From positions 1 to 13,929 of the forward strand of contig DAISNS010000052.1 of NCBI GenBank assembly GCA_036830905.1: a stretch of DNA of 13,929 nucleotides. The letters are read 5' to 3'. A model generated the notes under the pieces. The model was not told the DNA's origin. It searched no databases and saw only the letters and a list, made by a program, of their open reading frames with translations. A program made the position numbers and the translations under genes. The stretch comes from Thermocaproicibacter sp002397355. Its GTDB lineage: Bacteria > Bacillota > Clostridia > Oscillospirales > Acutalibacteraceae. This document shows positions 7,764-13,929 of the stretch, in pieces (the first letter of the stretch is position 1; the number at the start of each line of letters is the position of its first letter).

Positions 7764-8840
7764 ATGGAATTCGGATTCGGCGGAGGGCTGGACGGCCTGT
7801 TCCGGCTTGCGGACGAAAAGACGCGCTCCATATCGGCGGAAAACTTTACGGGCGAAAAAGGGCGCGCAGGCATGGCGGACGGGGGAACGGGCGCGCAGGC
7901 GGCGCGCGGCCTGGGGCGGGGCTGGAAGGTTTCGCCCAGCATCCTGGTGCAGGCGGGCGCGACGGCGGCGCTGGCCGAGATCGAGGGGCCGGGCGTGATC
8001 CGGCATATCTGGCTGACCTGCGACCCGCGGAGCTGGCGCAGCTTCATCCTGCGGTTTTACTGGGACGGGGAAAAGACTCCCTCGGCGGAAGTGCCGCTCG
8101 GCGACTTTTTCTGCAACGGCTGGTGCGAGAGGAGCAACGTCAGCTCCCTGCCCGTCGCCGTCAACCCGGCCGGCGGGATGAACAGCTACTGGCCGATGCC
8201 TTTCGGCCGCTCGGCACGGATCACGGTGGAGAACCGCGGGCCGCAGCCCGAAGTGCTGTATTACCAGATCACCTACGCCCTCACGGCCGTCCCGGCCGAC
8301 GCCGCCCGCTTCCACGCGGCCTGGCGGCGGGACAATCCCCTGCCGTACGGGAGCGTCCACACCGTCCTCGACGGCGTTTCCGGCCGCGGTCAGTACGTGG
8401 GGACCTACCTGGCGTACCAGCCGACCAACAGCGGCTGGTGGGGCGAAGGGGAGATCAAGTTTTACCTGGACGGCGACGGGGAGTTCCCGACCATCTGCGG
8501 CACCGGCACGGAGGACTACTTCGGCGGGGCGTGGGACTGGGAACAGCCCAAGGGGCAGTACTGCACCTACTCGACGCCTTTCCTCGGCATGCACCAGCTC
8601 GTCCCGCCCGACGGGCTGTACCGCAGCCAGCAGCGCTTCGGGATGTACCGCTGGCATGTGCCGGACCCCATCCGGTTCGACAAGGATATCCGCGTGACCA
8701 TCCAGTGCCTCGGCTGGCGCTCGCAGGGGCGGTATCTCCCGCTGACCGGCGACATCGCCACGACGGCGTTCTGGTACCAGGCCGAGCCGCATGCGCCCGG
8801 GCGTCCGCTGCCGGGCCCCGACGAACTGGAAGTGATCTAG
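7764..8840 (+). CDS. DUF2961 / GH172-family protein
   Basis: A 358-residue protein of the DUF2961 family, now GH172. Characterised members act on alpha-D-fructofuranosyl or D-arabinofuranosyl linkages. Family landmarks in order are SISAENFTGEKG near residue 28, RHIWLTCDP (~79-87), PLGDFFCNGW (~112-121), and GTGTEDYFGGAWDW, where Glu250 is a strong catalytic candidate, followed by STPFLGMHQ. The protein forms beta jelly-roll assemblies in known structures. I cannot see an obvious second conserved Glu in the STP segment. No signal peptide is present, so cytoplasmic action is likely. The start is well fixed by AGGGGAGG (7749-7756), seven nt before ATG. A longer open frame overlaps it in another phase but lacks these motifs. 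A Gfo/Idh oxidoreductase follows 53 bp downstream, probably co-transcribed. Confidence 0.85.
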   Translation: MEFGFGGGLDGLFRLADEKTRSISAENFTGEKGRAGMADGGTGAQAARGLGRGWKVSPSILVQAGATAALAEIEGPGVIRHIWLTCDPRSWRSFILRFYWDGEKTPSAEVPLGDFFCNGWCERSNVSSLPVAVNPAGGMNSYWPMPFGRSARITVENRGPQPEVLYYQITYALTAVPADAARFHAAWRRDNPLPYGSVHTVLDGVSGRGQYVGTYLAYQPTNSGWWGEGEIKFYLDGDGEFPTICGTGTEDYFGGAWDWEQPKGQYCTYSTPFLGMHQLVPPDGLYRSQQRFGMYRWHVPDPIRFDKDIRVTIQCLGWRSQGRYLPLTGDIATTAFWYQAEPHAPGRPLPGPDELEVI

Positions 8841-8893
8841 CGAAACGGGAGGAACTTGCGTCTGTTCTATTAAAAATATACGGAGGGTATCAA

Positions 8894-9838
8894 ATGCTGA
8901 AAGTTGGACTGGTCGGCGTCGGCGGAATCAGCGGCGCGCATATCCCCGCGTGGGACGCCATGGAGGAAACGGAGCTGACGGCGCTGTGCGACATCCGCCC
9001 CGGGCAGATGGAAAAATATCCCGGGAAGCGCCGTTACACGGATTTTGACAAGATGCTGGAGAACGAGGAGCTCGACATCCTCGACATCTGTTTGCCCACC
9101 TATCTCCACGCGGATTTCGCCGTGAAGGCGCTGGAGCGCGGAATCAACGTGATCTGCGAAAAGCCGATCTCCCTGAACGAGGAGGATGTGGCGCGCGTTT
9201 ACGGCGCGGCGGAAAAGCGCCATGTGAAGTTCATGGTCGCGCAGGTCCTGCGCTTCTGGCCGGAATACGAGCTGGTCAGGCGGATCTATGAGAGCGGAAA
9301 ATACGGCGCGCTGCTTTCCGGCTCCATGAGCCGCCTCGGCTGCCGCCCGAAATGGAGCTGGGACGGCTGGATGCTGGACGAAAAGCGCAGCGGCCTCGTC
9401 CCGTTCGACCTGCATATCCACGACCTCGATTTCCTGGTCTACGCGTTCGGCGCGCCGAAAAAGGCGACCAGCTTCCGCGCGAAGCGCCCGGAGCAGGACT
9501 ATATCAACGCGGTCTACGAGTTCGGCGGGTTTTTCGTCACGACGCAGGCCTCCTGGTTCGCCGCGCCCTACCCGTTCGGCGCGGGCTTCCTCTTTCAGTT
9601 CGAGAAAGCCGTCGCCGCCTACGAGGGCGGAAAGCTGACCGTCTACGAACAGAACGGCAAGGTGATCGAGAACGCCGCGGCCGGACCGGAAAAGTCCGGC
9701 GTGATCAACCTCCCCACGACGAACGCGTACGCGAACGAGATCCGCTACTTTACCGACTGCGTCCTCCGGGACGAGCCCGCCGACAAGGTGAAGCCGGAGC
9801 AGCTCGAAACCGTGATCCGTCTTCTGCACAGGCTGTGA
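8894..9838 (+). CDS. Gfo/Idh/MocA-family NAD(P)-dependent oxidoreductase
   Basis: A 314-residue sugar- or polyol-type dehydrogenase. The Rossmann fold starts at the N-terminus with GLVGVGGISGAH (5-16). Asp33 in LCDIRP follows the second strand, and CEKP (88-91) carries the conserved Lys of the family. DLHIHDLD (172-179) provides His176, the probable catalytic histidine. The C-terminal alpha/beta domain contains TQASWFAAPYPFGAG. It ends slightly earlier than many relatives (330-350 aa), just after LLHRL. The ATG follows GGAGGG (8882-8887) by six nt. The open frame extends far upstream through the GH172 gene in another phase, but only this part resembles a protein. With GH172 upstream, oxidation of the released sugar or of an intact glycoside is plausible; the substrate cannot be read from sequence. 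Confidence 0.88.
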   Translation: MLKVGLVGVGGISGAHIPAWDAMEETELTALCDIRPGQMEKYPGKRRYTDFDKMLENEELDILDICLPTYLHADFAVKALERGINVICEKPISLNEEDVARVYGAAEKRHVKFMVAQVLRFWPEYELVRRIYESGKYGALLSGSMSRLGCRPKWSWDGWMLDEKRSGLVPFDLHIHDLDFLVYAFGAPKKATSFRAKRPEQDYINAVYEFGGFFVTTQASWFAAPYPFGAGFLFQFEKAVAAYEGGKLTVYEQNGKVIENAAAGPEKSGVINLPTTNAYANEIRYFTDCVLRDEPADKVKPEQLETVIRLLHRL

Positions 9839-9871
9839 CCGCCCCGGCGCGGGTAAAAGGCAGCGAAAAAG

Positions 9872-9917
9872 AAAGCGCGCTCCGGGGGCCTGGGAAGGCC
9901 GCCGAAGCGCGCTTTTT
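9872..9917. terminator. Bidirectional terminator between convergent genes
   Basis: AAAGCGCGCT (9872-9881) pairs with AGCGCGCTTT (9906-9915), a 10-bp stem. An inner stem, GGCCT (9887-9891) with AGGCC (9896-9900), closes on a GGGA loop. The + strand side ends in TTTTT (9913-9917). The - strand side runs into TTTCTTTTT (9866-9874). It lies between the end of the oxidoreductase gene and the end of the GH3 gene and fits termination from both directions. Confidence 0.85.
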
Positions 9918-9942
9918 ATCATGTCTTTTCCGTCGGGATTTT

Positions 9943-12498
9943 TTATCGGGGGGAGACGCGGGATTCGGCGCCGCGGAGTTGCTCCCCGTAGGCGCGCGCG
10001 CCCTCGTACCGGTTGGATTGCAGGACGATGTTGATTACGCGCGCGGCGCAGCGCTCCAGGTCCTCCCTCTTCAGCGTGCCGGCGGCCAGCTCCGCCCGCA
10101 GATTGTCGAAATCGACGGGGCTGCCCGGCATCACCAGGTCGTTCCCGGCCCGCACGCAGCCGGCGGCGGTGCAGTCCGCCCCGTGCTCCGTCGTCGTCCA
10201 GTCCGTCATGATCAGGCCGCGGAAACCCCATTCGCGCCGCGCGATCCCGGTGCAGAGGCCGCGGTTGTTGGCCGCGTGGACGCCGTTCACCAGATTGTAG
10301 CTGGTCATGATCGCCATGGGCTGCGCGGAGCGCACCGCGATCTCGAACCCCTTGAGATAGATCTCCCGCAGGGCCCGCTCCGAGACGACGCTGTCCGAGC
10401 CCATGCGGTTGTCCTCCTGACTGTTGCACGCGAAATGCTTGATCGTCGTCCCGCAGCCGGCCTCGCTCTGGACGCCCGCCGTGATCGCGGCCGCCATGAC
10501 GCCGGAAAGGAGCGGGTCCTCCGAATAATACTCGAAATTGCGCCCGCAGAGCGGGTTGCGGTGGATGTTCATCCCCGGCGCGAGCCAGAGCGTCACGCCG
10601 AAGTCCTGCATCTCCCCGCCGACCATGCGGCCGGCCTCGCGGAGCAGGCCGGCGTCCCACGTCTGGGCCAGCAGCGTTCCGACCGGGATCGCCGTGCAGT
10701 ACTGGTAATGCCGCGTGCCGGCGGGACGGTCCGGCCCACCGGCGAAGAGGCCGCGCTCGAAGCTCGCCAGGAACGGCATCGGGACGATTTTGCCGTCCGC
10801 GACGTCGTAGTGCGGGTTGAGCCTCAGCCCGGCGGGGCCGTCGGCCAGCACGATGGACGCGAGGCCCTTCCCCTGCTCGCAGGAGCCGGTCTCCCCGGCC
10901 GCGCCCGGCACGCTGATCCCCGCCGAGCCCAGGTTGCTTCCCTGGGCCCTGCCCGGGTCCCCGACGACGAGCCGGATCAGTTCGTCGTCCGTCAGCTCCC
11001 GCGCCAGCCGGCCGGCCTCTCCGCCGGCCGTTTGCGCGGGCTCCGAGTAATCCGCGGTCTCCGCGGCGATCTCATCCGCCCGGATTTCCACGGTCTGCGC
11101 GACGCCGCGGTCTTTCCACTCCGCGTACCTCGCCGCGCGGGTTCCGGCGTCCTGGGAAAGCTCCCGCGGCTTTTCTTTCGGCGCGCAGAGGTTCCGCGTT
11201 TTTACCGTCACGGCGCGCCGGTCGAGCCGGAGCATGTACGTCAGGCGGGAGCCGCCCAGCGAATCGCCGATCCAAACGCCGTAGCCGCCCGGCTCCAGGA
11301 CCCACCCCGGCTCGGCCTCGTCGTAAGAGGCGAGCCGGCGGAGCGGGAAGCCGATCTTCATCCGCTGCGACTCCCCGGGCTGCAGGAGCTTCGTCTTGCC
11401 GAAGGCGGCCAGCCTGCGGAACTCCTTTTCCAGCTTTCCGTCCGGGCAGGAGGCGTAGATCTGCACGACCTCGCGCCCGGCGGCGTCCCCGGTGTTCCGG
11501 ACCTCCACGTCGGCCTCCACCCGCGGCCCGCCGCCGTTCCCGCGGATGGAGACGCCCCGCGCCGCGATTTCAAACGTCGTGTAGGACAGGCCGTAGCCGA
11601 AGCCGTAGCGCGCCGGGACCGAAAACGTGTCGAAGTAGCGGTATCCGACGTAGATGCCTTCCCCGTACCGCTCCGTCGCCGTGTCCCCGTCGTTGTGCGA
11701 GAAGGTTTCGGAGCTTGGGTAATCCCCGTAGCGAAACGCCCAGGTGTCCGTCAGCTTCCCGGAGAAGTTCGCTTTCCCGGAGACCAGGTCGGCCAGGGCG
11801 TTCCCGCCCTCGGTCCCCGCCTGCGACATCTGGATCAGCCCGAGGATGTTGGGGTGGGCGTCGAGGAACGACAGGTCCACCGGGCCGCCGGCGTTGAGCA
11901 CGACGACGACCTTCCCGTAAGCGGCGCAGACACCGTCGAGCAGTTTCTCCTCTTCCGGGCTCAGGCGGTAGTCCCCCGGGGCGTCGGACCGGTCGGCGCC
12001 CTCGCCGGCGATCCTGCTCAGAATGAAGAAAGCCGTGTCCGCGTCCGTCTTTTCCACGGGCCCGCCGACCGGGAAGCGGAACGGCGACCGGGCGTAGACG
12101 TTGAAGGCCTCCTCGACTCCCGCGTCCTTTACCGCCCGCACGATGCCGTCGCGCCATTCGAGGCGCTTCCGCTCGAACAGGCGGTCGTAATCCGCGATCC
12201 ATTTCTCCGTGGTGATCTCGAACCCGGCGTTTTTCAGTCCCTCGCAGACGCTGACGTCCCTGCGGCTGTTCACGTCGCCCGAGCCGGTGCCGCCCTTGAC
12301 CGTTTTGGACGCGCCCGCGCCGTAAAGGGCCACCCGGCTGCCTTTCCGCAGGGGCAGAACGCGCCCCTCGTTCTTCAGCAGCACCATGCCCTCGGCGGCG
12401 AAGCGCCTCGCCAGCCCGCGGTTTTTCCGTTCCCGTTCGCTTTCTTCGGGCGAAACGGCGCCGGGAAACCGGCGGGCCTTCATTTTTTTCAGGATCAT
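9943..12498 (-). CDS. GH3 beta-glycosidase with permuted domain order
   Basis: An 851-residue family 3 glycosidase, probably a beta-glucosidase or related exo-enzyme. The usual order is reversed. A GH3 C-terminal-type domain comes first (~33-300), with GMVLLKNEGRVLPL (37-50), GGTGSGDVN (69-77) and AGEGADR holding Glu166, a likely acid/base. A fibronectin-III-like domain (~308-412) follows, then the TIM-barrel GH3 N-terminal-type domain (~500-851). The latter has LADGPAGLRL (551-560), GTTIKHFACN, and GLIMTDW with Asp766, the expected nucleophile. This permutation is known in Ruminococcus-type beta-glucosidases. No signal peptide is present. The start is fixed by AGGAGGG at 12506-12512, seven nt from ATG 12498; the frame remains open up to 12714, but those 72 residues look unrelated. 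Convergent with the oxidoreductase gene and downstream of the binding-protein gene. Confidence 0.9.
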   Translation of the reverse strand: MILKKMKARRFPGAVSPEESERERKNRGLARRFAAEGMVLLKNEGRVLPLRKGSRVALYGAGASKTVKGGTGSGDVNSRRDVSVCEGLKNAGFEITTEKWIADYDRLFERKRLEWRDGIVRAVKDAGVEEAFNVYARSPFRFPVGGPVEKTDADTAFFILSRIAGEGADRSDAPGDYRLSPEEEKLLDGVCAAYGKVVVVLNAGGPVDLSFLDAHPNILGLIQMSQAGTEGGNALADLVSGKANFSGKLTDTWAFRYGDYPSSETFSHNDGDTATERYGEGIYVGYRYFDTFSVPARYGFGYGLSYTTFEIAARGVSIRGNGGGPRVEADVEVRNTGDAAGREVVQIYASCPDGKLEKEFRRLAAFGKTKLLQPGESQRMKIGFPLRRLASYDEAEPGWVLEPGGYGVWIGDSLGGSRLTYMLRLDRRAVTVKTRNLCAPKEKPRELSQDAGTRAARYAEWKDRGVAQTVEIRADEIAAETADYSEPAQTAGGEAGRLARELTDDELIRLVVGDPGRAQGSNLGSAGISVPGAAGETGSCEQGKGLASIVLADGPAGLRLNPHYDVADGKIVPMPFLASFERGLFAGGPDRPAGTRHYQYCTAIPVGTLLAQTWDAGLLREAGRMVGGEMQDFGVTLWLAPGMNIHRNPLCGRNFEYYSEDPLLSGVMAAAITAGVQSEAGCGTTIKHFACNSQEDNRMGSDSVVSERALREIYLKGFEIAVRSAQPMAIMTSYNLVNGVHAANNRGLCTGIARREWGFRGLIMTDWTTTEHGADCTAAGCVRAGNDLVMPGSPVDFDNLRAELAAGTLKREDLERCAARVINIVLQSNRYEGARAYGEQLRGAESRVSPR

Positions 12499-12529
12499 CG
12501 GACATCCCTCCTGTCTGTCTCCATCAAGC

Positions 12530-12759
12530 TTATTCCGGGATGAAAGGAAAAATTTGCCCCGACCGGGACGCGCCCTCTTTGGAGACGTCCCATTTGCTCC
12601 GGATCTTCGGCATGCCGCCCAGCGGGATCGTGCGGCGATCTCGGGGGCCGGCTCGCCGGCGGCCAGCACGTTCGGGTGCGGCGGGCAGATGCAGCGCCTG
12701 ATGATCGCGCGCATCTGCCCGCCGCAAAGCTCGAACGGTATTTTCCTGTAAGAGGAAAA
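12530..12759 (-). pseudogene. Unrecognised coding remnant, apparently frameshifted
   Basis: Between the binding-protein gene and GH3, two adjoining - strand frames look protein-like and strongly GC3-biased. The first (12759 down to about 12627) reads ..KIPFELCGGQMRAIIRRC.. and then PPHPNVLAAGEP. The second, in a different phase, reads IPLGGMPKIRSKWDVSKEG.. and ends FPFIPE at TAA 12530-12532. A one-base shift near 12620-12630 would join them into a ~75-residue C-terminal piece. There is no start codon with a ribosome binding site, and the piece ends about 20 nt before the GH3 ribosome binding site. I do not recognise the family. It may be a decayed gene tail or, less likely, a sequencing-error-split small gene. 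Confidence 0.35.
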
Positions 12760-12760
12760 T
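12740..12760 (-). other. Hairpin just after the binding-protein stop codon
   Basis: ATTTTCCT and AGGAAAAT form a perfect 8-bp stem around a 5-nt loop, starting 3 nt after the stop codon on the - strand. No T-run follows, so it is not a classical terminator. Such structures behind solute-binding-protein genes commonly protect the upstream mRNA and lower expression of downstream genes; that role here is inference. It also marks the border between the ~50% GC binding-protein gene and the very GC-rich sequence beyond. Confidence 0.35.
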
Positions 12761-12763
12761 TAC

Positions 12764-13929
12764 TTATTTCTTATTTACTTTATAGACGTCATACGAAGGA
12801 TCATAGGCGGAGAAGCCCTGCACCTTCACGTTCGCGTCATGCTTCTTCTGATATTCGGCGACGATACCGTCTACGTTGTTGCTCTTGGCAAACTTCAGCA
12901 TATCTGCAACCAGCTTGTTGAATTCTTGATCGTTCGCAGCCATGATAATCTTCGGGAACTGAGCTTTAGACTGGTCGAGAATCGTCTGGCGGCTGACGCC
13001 CAGATCAGACTGGGGGTCGATGACATCGGTCAAACCGGTATTTTCGTCGGTAATGAATTTCTGACCGATGCGGGGCTTTTCCGCGTTATATGTGCAGAGG
13101 TGCTGCTGGATATCGACAACCCAGTTCTTGGTCGCGGCGGATTCTTTCTCGTTAACGGCGTACTTGGTCATATCCACGTTGTCGGCCTGAGCAGGCTGAG
13201 CCCAGAACCACGCGCCCGCGGCATCCAGCTCGGCGGAGGTGAACTTGGACTGGGACTTTTTCAGTATGGGATTGCCGTTCTCATCCTTGCCTTGCCACAG
13301 ACCGCCCTCGGGACCATACATCATGTTGATGGAGCCGTCTTTGGTCAGCATCCAGGTGAACAGGTCAAAGATACGCTGCGGATCCTCAGCCTTTTTCGTG
13401 ATGCAGTTGACGTTCCAGCCTACCGTGCCGGCCTCGTCTCCGTAAGTGATCGTCACGCCGTCGGTGGCCGGGAACATCATGCTGTCGGGCTGCATGGCTT
13501 CCGTTCCCAAAACTTCATACGAAGTGTCCGCATTGGTCTTTTCCCGCACGATACGGCGGAAGTTGTTGGTGTCATCCAGGGAGAAATCGTACCAAAGCAG
13601 AGCAGGACGGGCATTGGTGACTTTCTCGAGGAACTGGTCGGCATTATCGGAGAACATTTCGGCGTTGAACAGCCCTTCCTTATACCACTGGTTCGCCGTT
13701 TTCAGAGCATTGATAACCTTCTCGTTTTCCAGGCCGTACTGGAATTTTCCGCCGTCCTGGGTAAAATAACTGTCCTGAACGTTGGCGCCGCCCATGGCGC
13801 GGTAGATCGGAAACCAGCAATAGAAGCCGTTATCCGTATTGGTGCACCAGAAGGGAAGAACGCTCTGTCCGGAATAAGAGGACAGGCCGGCTTTTTTCAC
13901 GGCCAGGGCATACTGATGCAGGTCTTCAA
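12764..13929 (-). CDS. Extracellular solute-binding protein, carbohydrate ABC transporter (C-terminal part)
   Basis: About 388 codons are visible, and the reading frame stays open to the window edge at 13929, so the signal peptide and N-terminal lobe are missing here. The remaining sequence has the Lys/Asp/Asn/aromatic-rich composition of a type-1 (LipO/YtcQ-like) sugar-binding protein. Examples are FPIYRAMGGANV near the visible start, MMFPATDGVTITYG, EDPQRIFDLFTWML and MMYGPEGGLWQGKDENGNPI. The end, AYDPSYDVYKVNKK, is followed by TAA. Lower GC than the adjacent GH3 is in keeping with a highly expressed exported protein. Permease genes would be expected upstream, outside the window. It likely delivers oligosaccharides to the cytoplasmic glycosidases here, though the ligand is unknown. 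Confidence 0.87.
   Translation of the reverse strand, partial: EDLHQYALAVKKAGLSSYSGQSVLPFWCTNTDNGFYCWFPIYRAMGGANVQDSYFTQDGGKFQYGLENEKVINALKTANQWYKEGLFNAEMFSDNADQFLEKVTNARPALLWYDFSLDDTNNFRRIVREKTNADTSYEVLGTEAMQPDSMMFPATDGVTITYGDEAGTVGWNVNCITKKAEDPQRIFDLFTWMLTKDGSINMMYGPEGGLWQGKDENGNPILKKSQSKFTSAELDAAGAWFWAQPAQADNVDMTKYAVNEKESAATKNWVVDIQQHLCTYNAEKPRIGQKFITDENTGLTDVIDPQSDLGVSRQTILDQSKAQFPKIIMAANDQEFNKLVADMLKFAKSNNVDGIVAEYQKKHDANVKVQGFSAYDPSYDVYKVNKK

Noticed and set aside
7640..9838. A single 732-codon open frame that would fuse a new protein to the Gfo/Idh oxidoreductase.
   Set aside because: Its first ~418 codons are low-complexity Arg/Ala/Gly/Pro-rich and overlap the motif-bearing GH172 gene in another phase; the oxidoreductase has its own ribosome binding site and ATG at 8894.
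8870..10660. A 596-codon - strand frame across the oxidoreductase and the GH3 3' end.
   Set aside because: Part is an out-of-phase reading of GH3 and the rest an antisense reading of the oxidoreductase; it runs across the terminator at 9872-9917.
9352..12543. A 1063-codon open frame antisense to GH3.
   Set aside because: No family motifs, Arg/Ala/Val/Gly-rich composition; stop-free only because the GH3 gene is very GC-rich at third positions.
12499..12714. A 72-residue N-terminal extension of the GH3 protein starting at 12714.
   Set aside because: The Shine-Dalgarno AGGAGGG at 12506-12512 fits a start at 12498, and the extension has no GH3 similarity; it partly belongs to the separate coding remnant.

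Overview
The window looks like a piece of a moderately GC-rich Firmicutes genome, probably a clostridial gut or digester anaerobe of the Oscillospirales type. The evidence is clear Shine-Dalgarno sequences, a MurQ / BadF-type kinase / RpiR cluster, a domain-permuted GH3 enzyme of the kind known from Ruminococcus-like bacteria, and a large solute-binding protein. The taxonomic call is inference. A run of exactly 100 N (5216-5315) indicates a scaffolded draft or metagenome assembly, so the distance between the two halves is unknown.

Left part (92-5076, + strand) is one compact operon. It starts with a 732-aa TIM-barrel glycoside-hydrolase-like protein (DUF6259 type), followed by a MurNAc-6-phosphate etherase (murQ), a BadF/BadG-type amino-sugar kinase (MurK/NagK-like) and an RpiR/MurR-family regulator with a SIS domain. 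It is closed by a strong hairpin at 5140-5187. The set reads as amino-sugar catabolism under control of a sugar-phosphate-sensing regulator. The MurQ keeps both catalytic glutamates but differs from the family at three SIS-domain loops.

Middle part (5406-9838, + strand) holds a GH78 alpha-L-rhamnosidase, then a 387-bp intergenic region with a promoter and dyad candidate. After that come a DUF2961/GH172 protein and a Gfo/Idh/MocA oxidoreductase. A bidirectional terminator (9872-9917) separates these from convergent genes.

Right part (- strand, 13929 to 9943) holds the C-terminal part of an ABC-transporter solute-binding protein running off the window edge. Next is a short, apparently frameshifted coding remnant that I do not recognise, then an 851-aa GH3 beta-glycosidase whose C-terminal-type domain precedes its catalytic domain.

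None of the four glycosidase-type enzymes shows a signal peptide. With the binding protein nearby, the picture is import of oligosaccharides followed by cytoplasmic trimming (rhamnosyl, fructosyl/arabinosyl-like and beta-glycosyl ends) and amino-sugar degradation. Composition is uneven by eye: the GH172-oxidoreductase-GH3 block is the most GC-rich, while the regulator and the binding protein are near 50% GC. I see no mobile element, CRISPR array, tRNA or rRNA.
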